Source of the DNA: CAYMYN01 sp964394665
GTDB lineage: Bacteria > Planctomycetota > UBA1135 > GCA-002686595
Length of the DNA stretch: 64,000 nt
Assembly: GCA_964394665.1 (NCBI GenBank)
Contig: CAYMYN010000015.1
Coordinates: 1 to 64,000 of the forward strand
Reading direction: 5' to 3'
In this document: one piece after another, positions 54,473 to 62,920 of the stretch
How positions within the stretch are numbered: the stretch's first letter is position 1
How the letters are laid out: every line of letters starts with the position of its first letter
The notes under the pieces: generated by a model
Database searches by the model: none
Seen by the model: the letters and a program-made list of their open reading frames with translations, nothing else
Told to the model about the DNA's origin: nothing
Made by a program: the position numbers and the translations under genes

Positions 54473-55066
54473 ATGGCCACCACCGAACCGCGCATCCTGG
54501 TGCCCCTCGCCCCCGGCTTCGAGGAGATCGAGGCCGTCGGCATCCTCGACGTCCTGCGCCGCGCGGACCTCGAGGTCGTCGCGGCGAGCCTCGCGCCCGG
54601 CCCGGTCGAGGGTTCGCACGGCATCACGCTGGTGCCCGACGCGGACCTCGCGCACCTCGACCTCGATGGCTTCGACGCCGTGGTGTTGCCCGGGGGCATG
54701 CCGGGCACGCGCAACCTGATGGCCGACGAACGCCTGCTGGGGCTCGTCCGGCGCCTGGCGCGCGAGGGTCGCACCACCGCCGCGGTGTGCGCGGCGCCCC
54801 TGGTGCTGCAGGCGGCCGGGGTGCTGGGGGAGGCGCCCGTCACCTCGCACCCCAGCGTGCGCGGGGAACTCGCTGGCCGGACCGTGGTCGATGGGCCGCG
54901 GGTGGTGGAGTCGGGCCCGATCGTCACCAGCCAGGGGCCGGGGACGGTGCTCGAGTTCGCCCTGGCCCTGGTCGCGCGTTGGCGCGGCGCGCAGCGCGCG
55001 GCGGAGCTGGGCCGCGGCATGTTGGTCCAGGCGCCGCCCGAGGGGACCGGGCCCGCCCGCGGCTGA
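54473..55066 (+). CDS. DJ-1/PfpI family protein (YajL-like)
   Basis: 197 residues. Flavodoxin-like fold with the nucleophile C106 in TTAAVCAAPL, the conserved Glu pair E17/E18 in GFEEIEAVGI, and VLPGGMPGTRNL. This is the DJ-1/YajL/ThiJ branch, proposed to act in oxidative or carbonyl stress (glyoxalase or deglycase activities are debated). The last 15 residues are Pro/Gly-rich. A GC hairpin (about 55084-55103) lies shortly after the stop. It shares a compact divergent promoter region with the DUF523 gene. Confidence 0.92.
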   Translation: MATTEPRILVPLAPGFEEIEAVGILDVLRRADLEVVAASLAPGPVEGSHGITLVPDADLAHLDLDGFDAVVLPGGMPGTRNLMADERLLGLVRRLAREGRTTAAVCAAPLVLQAAGVLGEAPVTSHPSVRGELAGRTVVDGPRVVESGPIVTSQGPGTVLEFALALVARWRGAQRAAELGRGMLVQAPPEGTGPARG

Positions 55067-55209
55067 GTCGGCCGTCGCCCGGGCCCGCCCCGCGCGGGGG
55101 CGGGGGCCTTCCGGGTAACATCCCCGCCCCCTTCCGGTAGGGACCCCTCCGCGCCCGCGAACGCCGGCTTCCGCGACCCCCGTCTTCTAGCGACCCCCGC
55201 CCCGACGAC

Positions 55210-56292
55210 ATGCGCCTCCCCGCCCTGCTCCTCGCTCCGCTCCTGCTCGCCGCGACCGCGACCCCCGACACGATCTACCTCGTCGACGGCCGCTCCCTCG
55301 ACAACGTCGAGATCGCGACCGAGACCCTCAAGGAGATCAGCTACCGCGAGGGCAACAAACGCGAGACCGTGCCCTCCGAGAAGGTCCTGCGGGTGCGCTA
55401 CAAGTCGTTGCCCCAGCTCGTCGACCGGGCCGAGGTGGCGGCCAAGGAAGGCCAGATCGAGGACGCCATCACCGACCTCGAGACCTACCTCGCGGGTCTC
55501 GCCTCCAGCGGCCGGCGCGAACGCCTCGAGTGGGCTCCGGCCTACGCCGCCCACCGCCTGGTGCGCCTCAACTCGCTCATCGGCGAGCCCGCCAAGGCCG
55601 CCGCGGCCGCCGACCGTCTGATCCAGAGCTTCCCGCAGTCGCGCTACGTGCCGCTGGCCTACCTCGGCAAGGCCCAGGCGCAGTTCGATCAGGGCAACCG
55701 CGCGGCAGCGGAGAAGACCCTCGACGATCTGATCGCGCTCGTGGGGCGCGACTCGCTCTCGCCCCGCTGGCGGCTCGAGGCCCAGCTCGCCAAGGTGCTC
55801 GGCAACGCCGACCTGCGCGGCCCGCAGAAACGCGAGGCGCTGATCCGCATCTCGGGCGAGGCCGGACGCGAGTTCCCCACCGTGCGCAACAAGGCCGACG
55901 TGGCCGAGGGCGAGGTGCTGCTGGCCGCGAAGCAGGCCGACGACGCCGAGAAGATCTTCAACCGCGTGCTCGCCGACGCTCAGGCGGACGGCGCGACCCT
56001 GGCCGCGGCCTACACGGGCCTGGGCGACGTGCTCTACCAGCGCGCCACGAGCCAACAGGGCGAGCAGGCGAAGGGGACCTTCCGCCAGGCGCTGCTGGCC
56101 TACATGCGGGTGGTCGTGAACCACCCCGACCAGCTCGCCTATGTGCCCAAGGCGATGTTCTACGCCGGGCGTTCGTTCGACCAGATCGGCGCCGAGGACG
56201 CGCGCGACAACTCGCGCAAGCTCTACCTGGCCATCGTGCGCCAGTACCCCGGCACGAACTGGGCCTCCGAGGCCCGGGGTTTCCTCCGCTAG
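55210..56292 (+). CDS. Secreted TPR protein
   Basis: 360 residues with a short signal peptide (about 1-17, MRLPALLLAPLLLAATA). An N-terminal beta segment (DTIYLVDGRSLDNVEIATE, LKEISYREGNKRETVPSEKV) resembles a small 'DUF/SH3-like' unit found before TPRs in planctomycete proteins. From residue 70 the chain is TPR-like helices (RAEVAAKEGQIEDAITDLET, PLAYLGKAQAQFDQGNRAAA, GDVLYQRATSQQGEQAKGTF, FYAGRSFDQIGAEDARDNSR). Probably periplasmic scaffold; partner unknown. A strong hairpin follows the stop. Confidence 0.82.
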   Translation: MRLPALLLAPLLLAATATPDTIYLVDGRSLDNVEIATETLKEISYREGNKRETVPSEKVLRVRYKSLPQLVDRAEVAAKEGQIEDAITDLETYLAGLASSGRRERLEWAPAYAAHRLVRLNSLIGEPAKAAAAADRLIQSFPQSRYVPLAYLGKAQAQFDQGNRAAAEKTLDDLIALVGRDSLSPRWRLEAQLAKVLGNADLRGPQKREALIRISGEAGREFPTVRNKADVAEGEVLLAAKQADDAEKIFNRVLADAQADGATLAAAYTGLGDVLYQRATSQQGEQAKGTFRQALLAYMRVVVNHPDQLAYVPKAMFYAGRSFDQIGAEDARDNSRKLYLAIVRQYPGTNWASEARGFLR

Positions 56293-56317
56293 GAGAAGCG
56301 GGGAAACGGGCCTCTGT

Positions 56318-56351
56318 GGGGCGGCTCCTCCCGGTCGGGAGGGGCCGCCCC
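56318..56351 (+). terminator. GC hairpin after the secreted TPR gene
   Basis: A 15-bp stem (56318-56332 with 56337-56351, one G-T pair) closes on a GGTC tetraloop, 25 nt past the stop. No U-tract follows. Confidence 0.55.
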
Positions 56352-56526
56352 GCGCGTTGGAGGGCGCCCTTCCCGGCCGCGGCGCGGCCCTTCCCCGGAA
56401 GTCTCCGCGGCGAGGTGGGGGCGGGTACTCCACCCGCGCGCCCCCCGGGCCACCGCCCCCGGGCAGCGTGATCTCCTTGCTCCCCGCGGCCGGCGCACCA
56501 GGGCGCTGGCCGTTCGGCGACGAGAC

Positions 56527-56534
56527 AGGAGGAA
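56527..56534 (+). promoter_or_regulatory. Strong Shine-Dalgarno site deciding a GTG start
   Basis: AGGAGGAA at 56527-56534 lies 4 nt before the GTG at 56539, a full-length site that is rare in this window. It selects GTG 56539 over the in-frame ATG at 56560. Confidence 0.75.
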
Positions 56535-56538
56535 CCCC

Positions 56539-57138
56539 GTGAGAGCGTTGATCGGAACGATGGACTGGGAAGGGCTCGAGGAGCTACGGCCGTTGCTGCG
56601 CTCGAGCCTGGCGCGACGGTGCTCGGACGAACACGACGTCGAGGACGTGGTCCAGGAGACGTTGCTGCGCGCGGCGCGCTATCGCCGCGGGCTGGGCGAC
56701 CCCGAGCGCCTGGCGCGTTGGGTCGTGCGCATCGGCCGCAACGTGTGCCGCGACCGCCGCCGCACGGAGTGGCGCCTGAGGCGGCGCTTCGCGGACGAGG
56801 CCTTCTTCGAGGCCCTGCCGGGAACCGAGGGGGCCTTCCCGATGCTGGAGGAGGAGGCCAGCGGCGTGTGCATCTCGGGGCAGGAGGTCGACCTCGAGAC
56901 CGCCCTGCGGCTCCTGGGCCAGGCCCTGGCCGAGCTCGTCCCCGCCGACCGCGCCCTGCTCCAGCACCACTACGTCGCGCGCCACACCTGCCGCGAGACC
57001 GCCGCGCGCTGTGGGATCCCCGCCTCGCTCGTCAAGGTGCGCCTGTTCCGGCTGCGGCGACGCTTGGGGCGGCGCATGGAGCGCCTCCTGGTGCGGGCCC
57101 GCCTCGCGCGCCTGGGCGTGCTGGAGGCGGTGGCATGA
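56539..57138 (+). CDS. ECF sigma factor
   Basis: 199 residues, a free-standing sigma-2/sigma-4 factor. Sigma-2: LRPLLRSSLARRCSDEHDVE, DVVQETLLRAARYRRGL and WVVRIGRNVCRDRRR. Sigma-4: AELVPADRALLQHHYVARHT, CRETAARCGIPASLVKVRLF, RLRRRLGRRME. The linker region is unusual in its acidic stretch (LPGTEGAFPMLEEEASGVC). No sensor domain is fused. The stop overlaps the following TPR gene as ATGA, so the downstream protein is the best candidate for a functional partner. The start is fixed by a strong Shine-Dalgarno site. Confidence 0.9.
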   Translation: MRALIGTMDWEGLEELRPLLRSSLARRCSDEHDVEDVVQETLLRAARYRRGLGDPERLARWVVRIGRNVCRDRRRTEWRLRRRFADEAFFEALPGTEGAFPMLEEEASGVCISGQEVDLETALRLLGQALAELVPADRALLQHHYVARHTCRETAARCGIPASLVKVRLFRLRRRLGRRMERLLVRARLARLGVLEAVA

Positions 57139-58109
57139 GCACCCTCTCCACGGCGTTGGGGCTGGTGGCGCTGGCCGCGCTCGGCTTCGGGCTGTTCCCC
57201 GGAGGCGCCGGCGAGCCCGCCGGGCCGCCCGCCGATTCCAGCCCCGCCGATACCCCCCGGGTCGAGGCCGCCCAGCGGGCGCTCGTGGCCGCGGGCGCGC
57301 ACAAACGGGCCCTGATCGGGACCTCCGGCGCACGCCGCGAAGCCCTGCGCCAGACCGCGATCGACGCCTACCGCGGCGTGCTGCGCGAGTACTCCGGACT
57401 GCCGCGCGTCGGCGCCGAGGCGGCGTTCCGGGCCGGCGAGCTGCTGCGCGCCGCGGGGCGCGCGGACGAAGCGGGGATCGAGTTCCGCAGCGCCCAGCGC
57501 CTCGGGGAGGGGACGCCCTTCCAGGCTCGGGCGGGCCTGGAGCTCGGCCACCTCGCGCGGCGCGCCAAGCGCCACGACGAGGCGCTGCGCGAGTACGAAC
57601 GGGTGCGCCTCGACGCGCGCGCCGAGCTCGAGCAGCGCCACGAGGCGACCTGGTGGGCGGGCCGCGTGCACGCCGCCGAGGGCCGCATCCCCGACGCCGC
57701 GCGGCTCTACGAACGCGTGGCGCGGGACGCGGAGGACCCGCTGGACCAGATCCGCGCCTTCGACGCCTGGGCGACGCTGCTGGTCGAAGCCCGTGACCCC
57801 GAGGGCGCCGCCGGCGTGCTCGAGCAGTGCTGGTGGGCGCTGCACGACCGCGCGCTCGAGGAGACGCGCTTCGGGGCGCGGGTGCGCGCCGCGCTCGAGG
57901 GCATGCGCTGCCGCGAGCTGCTCGAGCGCGCGGTGCACGAGCGCCTGCGGCGCGAACCGCAGCGCCTCACGCCGCTGCCGCGCGCGTCGACGCCCTTCGA
58001 CTTCGATGCTCCGCCGGATGCGCGCGGTCCGTGGCCCGCGCATCGACCGCCGCAAGTCCGAGGGATGGGAAGTTCTCCGCCGCCGCACTTCCCTCCGACT
58101 GGATTCTGA
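57135..58109 (+). CDS. Membrane-anchored or exported TPR protein coupled to the ECF sigma factor
   Basis: 324 residues. An N-terminal hydrophobic segment (about 3-22, LSTALGLVALAALGFGLFPG) could be a signal anchor or signal peptide. Residues 50-260 are TPR-like helical pairs (IDAYRGVLREYSGL, AAFRAGELLRAAGRADEAG, AGLELGHLARRAKRHDEALR, GRIPDAARLYERVARDAEDP). The C-terminal 60 residues are Pro-rich and disordered. It overlaps the sigma gene by 4 nt, the arrangement usual for sigma/anti-sigma pairs, but no anti-sigma fold is visible. Its role as regulator or target is open. Confidence 0.78.
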   Translation: MSTLSTALGLVALAALGFGLFPGGAGEPAGPPADSSPADTPRVEAAQRALVAAGAHKRALIGTSGARREALRQTAIDAYRGVLREYSGLPRVGAEAAFRAGELLRAAGRADEAGIEFRSAQRLGEGTPFQARAGLELGHLARRAKRHDEALREYERVRLDARAELEQRHEATWWAGRVHAAEGRIPDAARLYERVARDAEDPLDQIRAFDAWATLLVEARDPEGAAGVLEQCWWALHDRALEETRFGARVRAALEGMRCRELLERAVHERLRREPQRLTPLPRASTPFDFDAPPDARGPWPAHRPPQVRGMGSSPPPHFPPTGF

Positions 58110-58324
58110 GTCAAGATCCTGTCGATGACGGTTGCGGCGTCGGCGCGCCGCGGGACGGAGGGCTCTCGAAGTCCTCCGCAACGCGGCGAGCCCGTCGGCT
58201 CCACGCAGTCATCACCACGACATCAACGGGCGGTCCGCGTTTCCCCGCGCAAGGGGACGGGCCGCCCTGGTCGTTGTCAGGGCCCCCCGGCGCACGCCGC
58301 GCAGCGCAGCGGCGTTCGAACGGC

Positions 58325-58358
58325 GCCGGCCCGTCCCCCGGGTGGGGAACGGGCCGGC
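58325..58358 (-). terminator. GC hairpin after the choice-of-anchor-B gene
   Basis: GCCGGCCCG (58325-58333) pairs with 58350-58358; inner CCCC/GGGG pairing extends it. It lies 35 nt past the stop at 58393. No U-tract. Confidence 0.5.
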
Positions 58359-58392
58359 CGCCGCGCTCGATGGGCTCGCGTTCGGCCGCCGG

Positions 58393-61026
58393 TCAGGGGC
58401 AGAACGAGACGTGCAGGGCATCGGAGAAGTTGAAGCCCGCGCCCCCGGCCGCCGGATCGCGGTACCAGAGCTGGAAGTTCCAGGAGGAACCCGCCTGGAT
58501 CTCGCCCGAGCCGCCGTTGGCGGGGGGCGCGCCGAGATCCAGGGCGCGCTGCACGTCCCCGAGGGAGTCGAGCAGCACCGCCGGCGAGAGCCGGTGGATG
58601 CCCGAGGAACCGCCGCCGACGCAGCGGAAGCCGTCGCCGAAGGGCACCTGGATCTGGGTCGAGCCGTAGAAGAAGAGCCCGAACTGGCCCGGGGCACCGC
58701 TGTCGACGGTCAGGACCAGGTCGTTGGCCGCCACGCTCGCCGAGCCCGCGTAGCCGATGTGGCCGCCCGACGAGACCGAGTTGGGCGCGGCGACGCAGTA
58801 GGTGTACAGGCTCGGCAGGCACTGGCACTCGTCCGGGATGCCGTCGCCGTTCACGTCCGGGCTGGTGCCGGCGAAGATGTCCATGTTGTCCGGCGTGCCG
58901 TTCGAGTTGCAGTCCCCGCAGGCGACGTCGGTGACCATCAGGTCGTCCACCGCGGCCTCGACGATCGAGCCCGAGCCGTGGTCGGAGGCTTCGAAGAACA
59001 GGCGCACCTGTCCGGGCTGGGCGTAGAAGTCCCGCACGCGGAGCTCGTGCCGGTACCAGCCGCCGCTCGCCTGGGGTCCCGCGGGACCGACGATCTCGGC
59101 GATCTGCCAGCCCGCGCCGCCGTCGTTCGAGATGCCCACGATGAAGACGTCCAGGTTGGGGGCCGAACCGGCGTGGTTCGAGTACCAGCGCCAGTAGGAG
59201 ATGCGCGGGTCGACGAGGTTCGAGAGATCGAAGACCGGCGAGTAGAGCGTCGTCTTGCCGCCGTCGACGTCGGCCTGGCCGACCGAGCCGCCCTGTGTCC
59301 CCTGGCCGGTGACCCAGCAGTGCGTGCCGGGGGCCGGGGTGTGGTCCGCGCTCGGTTGGGCCGCGGTGCCGATGGGGGCCACGCGCACCCAGATGCCGCT
59401 CGTCGCATCGTCGTCCGGGGCGCCCACGGTCCAGCCGGAGGGGGCCTCCATCTCGTCCACGACCGCCACCGCCGTCCCGTAGGAGAAGACGCCCAGGTGC
59501 ACGCCCGCCGGCGCGCCCTGCGGGTCGGACCACTGGGTCCCGTCGTTCGCTTGGGCGCTCACGTAGTAGCGCACCGGGCTGCCGCACACGCCGGCGGGCA
59601 CGCTGGCCTCGTAGGTCGTGCCCGAGACGTGCGACATCGGCACGCTGACGAAGCCCTGGCCCAGGTCCATGTGCAGGAGCACCGTGCCGGGGACGAGGTC
59701 CCCGGGCTGGTCCTCGTAGACGTCGACGCGCACCAGGTCCCCCTCGGGGGCGAACTGCAGCGGCGGGCCGCCGGTGAAGTCGAACTCGAGCGGAGCGGTC
59801 CCGACGTGCCAGACGAAGAGGCCCCGCTCGAGGTCGCTGCCGATCACGACGCCGCTCGGGAAGTAGGGGTAGACGCTCCACAGCCCGTTGAAGCTCGGGT
59901 TGTCGTTGTCGGGGAAGGTGTCGAACCAGGCCACCTCGACCGGGGCCAAGGGGTTCGTCTGGTCGAAGATGCGCAGGCGGCTGCGGTAGTTGGCCTCGTA
60001 GATGAGGTTGCCGCGCACGTAGAGGTTGTGCCCGACGGCCGGGTTCCCGTTGGTGAAGGTGCCCGCCGGGATGGGGTTCGCCGGGTTCGAGACGTCGATG
60101 ATGTGGGTCGTCGTCGTCAGCCCGTTGCCCTCGTCCAACTCGTCGTTGAGGTAGAGGTACTGGCGGTCCTCCGACAACCAGGCCTGGTGCGAGTAAGCGG
60201 GGTTCGAGTAGCTGGTCTGCCCGATGTGCTGGATGCTCGCCGGGTTGGTGACGTCGAGCACCGAGAGCCCGGTCGAGCCGTAGCCACCGTTGAAGCCGCT
60301 GCAGGCGAAGGCCAGCGTCTTGCCCGCGTAGGGCCCGCTGTCGTAGGTGACGAGCTGCACATCGTGCACGTAGCGGCTCGACCACGACCCCACGAAGGCC
60401 GGCGCGGCGGGGTTCGACAGGTCGTACAGGCGCAGGCCGTTGTCCCCGCCCCCGGCGCGCGCGAGCAGGCCGCGGTCGGTGTCGATGGCCACGTTGTGCG
60501 AGGCGCCCGTCCCGAAGTCGTTGACCTGGTTGACCAGGGTCACGCTCCCCTGGTCGATGGCCGAGAGGTCGAAGACCTGGATGCCGCCGCCGCCCTCGGA
60601 GACCACGTAGGCGTGGTGGGCGTAAACCTTCACGTCGCGCCACAGGCTGTTCGGCCCGCTGTGGTTGGCGACGATCAGCGGCGCTCCGGGCACGGTGATG
60701 TCGACGAAGCCCGTGCCGTGGGAGTGGCCGAAGAGCGCGTACTCGCGCCCCGAGGGCGACACGTAGCCCCAGCAGTCGTTGCCGCTGGTGACGCTCGCGC
60801 CGAACTCCGCCAGGGGCAGCCAGCCCAGGAGGTGCACGCCCTGGGACTGGAAGACCGTGCCCGCGCCCGCCGCCAGGTGGTTCGGCCCCGGGGCCGCGAT
60901 CTGGGCGTTGCGATAGCCGGGGCCGACGTGCGGGGGCCGGCGGTCGAGGACCTTGGGGTCGGTCTCGTGGGCCGCTGCGGCGCCGGCGAGGAGCAGGGCG
61001 GGGGCCAGGAGGGAGAGAACGCGCAT
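58393..61026 (-). CDS. Secreted choice-of-anchor B family protein with C-terminal planctomycete module
   Basis: 877 residues from ATG 61026. Signal peptide about 1-19 (LSLLAPALLLAGAAAA). Residues 60-420 are a beta-propeller-like region of the choice-of-anchor B family (GREYALFGHSHGTGFVDITV, WRDVKVYAHHAYVVSEGGGG, SHNVAIDTDRGLLARAGGGD, HQAWLSEDRQYLYLNDELDE, THIIDVSNPANPIPAGTFTN). Then a Ig/jelly-roll-like part (about 560-700), a dockerin-like DCNSNGTPDNMDIFAGTSPD, VNGDGIPDEC calcium-loop segment, and the module ending in WYRDPAAGGAGFNFSDA, VSFCP. Probably cell-surface or extracellular; the ligand is unknown. Antisense ORFs here are shadows. Confidence 0.88.
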   Translation of the reverse strand: MRVLSLLAPALLLAGAAAAHETDPKVLDRRPPHVGPGYRNAQIAAPGPNHLAAGAGTVFQSQGVHLLGWLPLAEFGASVTSGNDCWGYVSPSGREYALFGHSHGTGFVDITVPGAPLIVANHSGPNSLWRDVKVYAHHAYVVSEGGGGIQVFDLSAIDQGSVTLVNQVNDFGTGASHNVAIDTDRGLLARAGGGDNGLRLYDLSNPAAPAFVGSWSSRYVHDVQLVTYDSGPYAGKTLAFACSGFNGGYGSTGLSVLDVTNPASIQHIGQTSYSNPAYSHQAWLSEDRQYLYLNDELDEGNGLTTTTHIIDVSNPANPIPAGTFTNGNPAVGHNLYVRGNLIYEANYRSRLRIFDQTNPLAPVEVAWFDTFPDNDNPSFNGLWSVYPYFPSGVVIGSDLERGLFVWHVGTAPLEFDFTGGPPLQFAPEGDLVRVDVYEDQPGDLVPGTVLLHMDLGQGFVSVPMSHVSGTTYEASVPAGVCGSPVRYYVSAQANDGTQWSDPQGAPAGVHLGVFSYGTAVAVVDEMEAPSGWTVGAPDDDATSGIWVRVAPIGTAAQPSADHTPAPGTHCWVTGQGTQGGSVGQADVDGGKTTLYSPVFDLSNLVDPRISYWRWYSNHAGSAPNLDVFIVGISNDGGAGWQIAEIVGPAGPQASGGWYRHELRVRDFYAQPGQVRLFFEASDHGSGSIVEAAVDDLMVTDVACGDCNSNGTPDNMDIFAGTSPDVNGDGIPDECQCLPSLYTYCVAAPNSVSSGGHIGYAGSASVAANDLVLTVDSGAPGQFGLFFYGSTQIQVPFGDGFRCVGGGSSGIHRLSPAVLLDSLGDVQRALDLGAPPANGGSGEIQAGSSWNFQLWYRDPAAGGAGFNFSDALHVSFCP

Positions 61027-61121
61027 GGGGATCCGGGCGGGGGGAGTGGAGCGGGGCGCGCCCGGGGAGGGGGGGCGCGGGGGCGGTTCCAAGCTACGGG
61101 ACGGGGCCCGTACCCGGAAGC

Positions 61122-62498
61122 CTACCCGTCCCGCGGGGTAGGGAGCGGGGACGGGGGTTGGGTGAGGAGCTCCGCGCTCGGCATCGCGCCGCTGAGCGAC
61201 CGCAGGAACGCGACCAGGTCGCTCTGCTCCCGCTCGTCGAGCTCGAGGGGGCGCAGCACCGGCTCGCCGTGGGCGTGGCCGCGCACCGCGCCCTCGAGGG
61301 TCGAGTAGTAGTGCACGACCTCCTCGAGGGTCATGAAGTGGCCGTTGTGCATGAAGGGGCCGCGCTCGGCGACGTTGCGCAGGCTGGGCGTCTTGAAGGC
61401 GCCGAAGTCGCTCGAGGTGTCGGCGCTCGCCGCGTCCTGCGCGCGCCGTCGAGCGGCCTCGCCGGTCGGATCGTCGCTGTGCGGCGAGGCAGCGTGGAAC
61501 GGATCCGTGCGCGCCAGCGCCCGACCGCCGTAGCGCCCCGGGTCGTCCGGCAACCCGCCGTCCGGGCCGGGCAACATCAGGTCGTGGAAGGCGCCGTCCT
61601 GGAAGTTGGGGCCGTGGTGGCACGAACGGCAGTTGGCCTTGCCCACGAACAGCTCGAAGCCGCGGCGCGCGTCCTCGGGGAAGCTCGCCACGGCTGCGCC
61701 GTCGCCCTCGCGCAGCGCGCGCACGAACCGGTCGAAGGGCGCGTCGTCGCGCACCAGGCGCCGTTGGTAGGCGGCGAGGGCCTTGCCCAGGCCCACGAAG
61801 ACGCGCGTGACCCGTTCGCGATCCTCGTGCGCCATGGCCTCCCAGGCGGACGAGCGTGCGTCGTGCGTCCCGTCGCGCCGCGGCCGCGCGCCGGCGGGGA
61901 AACGGGCCTGATCGGAGAGATCGGGGAGTGGACCGAAGAGCTGCTCGAAGGCGCGCGCCAGCTCGGGGTGCTTGGCGACGCGCCGCGCCGCGTCGACGCG
62001 GCTGCCGTCCATCTCGCTGGCCTCCTCGATCGGCCCCAGGGCCTGCGCCCAGAGCGTGTCGGCGCGGCCGTCCCAGAAGAACGACTCCTGGTGGGCGACG
62101 TTCCAGAGCGAGGGCGTGCGCCGCGTCCCCGGTCCCAGTCCGCGGGCCAGGGCGCGCGCGTCGCTGAACTCGAGGTCCGGGTCGTGGCAGGTCGCGCACG
62201 AGACGCTGCCGTCCCGCGAGAGCGCGCCGTCGAAGAACAACCACTGCCCCAGGTGCGCGGCCCGCGGATCGTCCGCCACGCGGTTCGTGGGATCCGCGGG
62301 CACCGGCCCGAGGGGCGACATCGACAGGGCCAACCGCGCCGCCCGCTCCGAGAGCCCGCTGTCCGGCCCCTGCCCCGGACCGGCGCGCGCGGCGGCCAGC
62401 AGGATCCCGGCGCCGAGCAGGATCGCGGCCGTCCGGTTCCGGCCGAGACGCGCTCCGCCGCCGCCCACGGATCGGTGCGCGGGGTTCAATCGATCCAC
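61122..62498 (-). CDS. Di-haem cytochrome c peroxidase/MauG-family protein
   Basis: 458 residues from GTG 62498. An N-terminal hydrophobic segment (about 24-38) serves as signal or anchor. Two c-type haem motifs: C101-x2-C104-H105 (SCATCHDPDLEF) and C290-x2-C293-H294 (CRSCHHGPNF). Family blocks GQWLFFDGALSRDGSVSC, RTPSLWNVAHQESFFWDG, KTPSLRNVAERGPFMHNG and LVAFLRSLSG are intact. Such proteins reduce peroxide or oxidise protein substrates in the periplasm. The start overlaps the upstream gene by 13 nt, so it belongs to the NHL/YtkA-like/peroxidase operon. The physiological partner is not known. Confidence 0.94.
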   Translation of the reverse strand: MDRLNPAHRSVGGGGARLGRNRTAAILLGAGILLAAARAGPGQGPDSGLSERAARLALSMSPLGPVPADPTNRVADDPRAAHLGQWLFFDGALSRDGSVSCATCHDPDLEFSDARALARGLGPGTRRTPSLWNVAHQESFFWDGRADTLWAQALGPIEEASEMDGSRVDAARRVAKHPELARAFEQLFGPLPDLSDQARFPAGARPRRDGTHDARSSAWEAMAHEDRERVTRVFVGLGKALAAYQRRLVRDDAPFDRFVRALREGDGAAVASFPEDARRGFELFVGKANCRSCHHGPNFQDGAFHDLMLPGPDGGLPDDPGRYGGRALARTDPFHAASPHSDDPTGEAARRRAQDAASADTSSDFGAFKTPSLRNVAERGPFMHNGHFMTLEEVVHYYSTLEGAVRGHAHGEPVLRPLELDEREQSDLVAFLRSLSGAMPSAELLTQPPSPLPTPRDG

Positions 62499-62920
62499 AC
62501 CTCGACCTGGGCGCGCTCGGTGACGGCGCCGGCGGTGACGTCGAAGTAGAGCTCCCAGTGGCCCGGCATGAACAGGCGCAGGCCGCGGGCGCGGAAACGG
62601 CCGGGGGCCAGGCGTTCGGTGCGCGGCTCGCGCAGCAGGCCGTGGCCGTGCTCGGGCATGTCGCCGTCGATGGTCAGGGCGTGGCCCTCGGGTGGCGGGC
62701 CGCCGGGGGTCGCCAGGAGCTCGACCTCGACTTCGAAGTCGACCCCCAACTCGAGGCGCGCCGGGTTCGTGCGATACCGCAGGCGGTGCGCGCCGTCATT
62801 GCTGGTGAGCGCTCGCCACCCTCCGTCGTCCTGGGCGCGGAGCGCGCCCAGGTGCTCCGCGCGCGGGCCGACCAGGGCCAGCGCCGCCGTCAGGGCCGCG
62901 AGCACGGCGCGCGTTCTCAT
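62486..62920 (-). CDS. YtkA/FixH-like secreted domain protein
   Basis: 144 residues from ATG 62920. Signal peptide about 1-30. The mature part is one Ig-like beta domain with RYRTNPARLELGVDFEVEVE, DGDMPEHGHGLLREPRTERL, GRFRARGLRLFMPGHWELYF and VTERAQVEVW. The 'MPEHGHG' and 'MPGHWEL' pattern is typical of YtkA-like domains, which often accompany copper or cytochrome proteins; the two His plus Met residues could bind copper. It overlaps both neighbours (ATGA with the NHL gene, 13 nt with the peroxidase gene). Confidence 0.85.
   Translation of the reverse strand: MRTRAVLAALTAALALVGPRAEHLGALRAQDDGGWRALTSNDGAHRLRYRTNPARLELGVDFEVEVELLATPGGPPPEGHALTIDGDMPEHGHGLLREPRTERLAPGRFRARGLRLFMPGHWELYFDVTAGAVTERAQVEVWID

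Noticed and set aside
58132..61308. A 1058-codon plus-strand ORF opposite the choice-of-anchor-B gene
   Set aside because: GC shadow of the minus-strand gene, which has a signal peptide, family motifs and a C-terminal module. The plus-strand translation is low-complexity Arg/Val/Gly.
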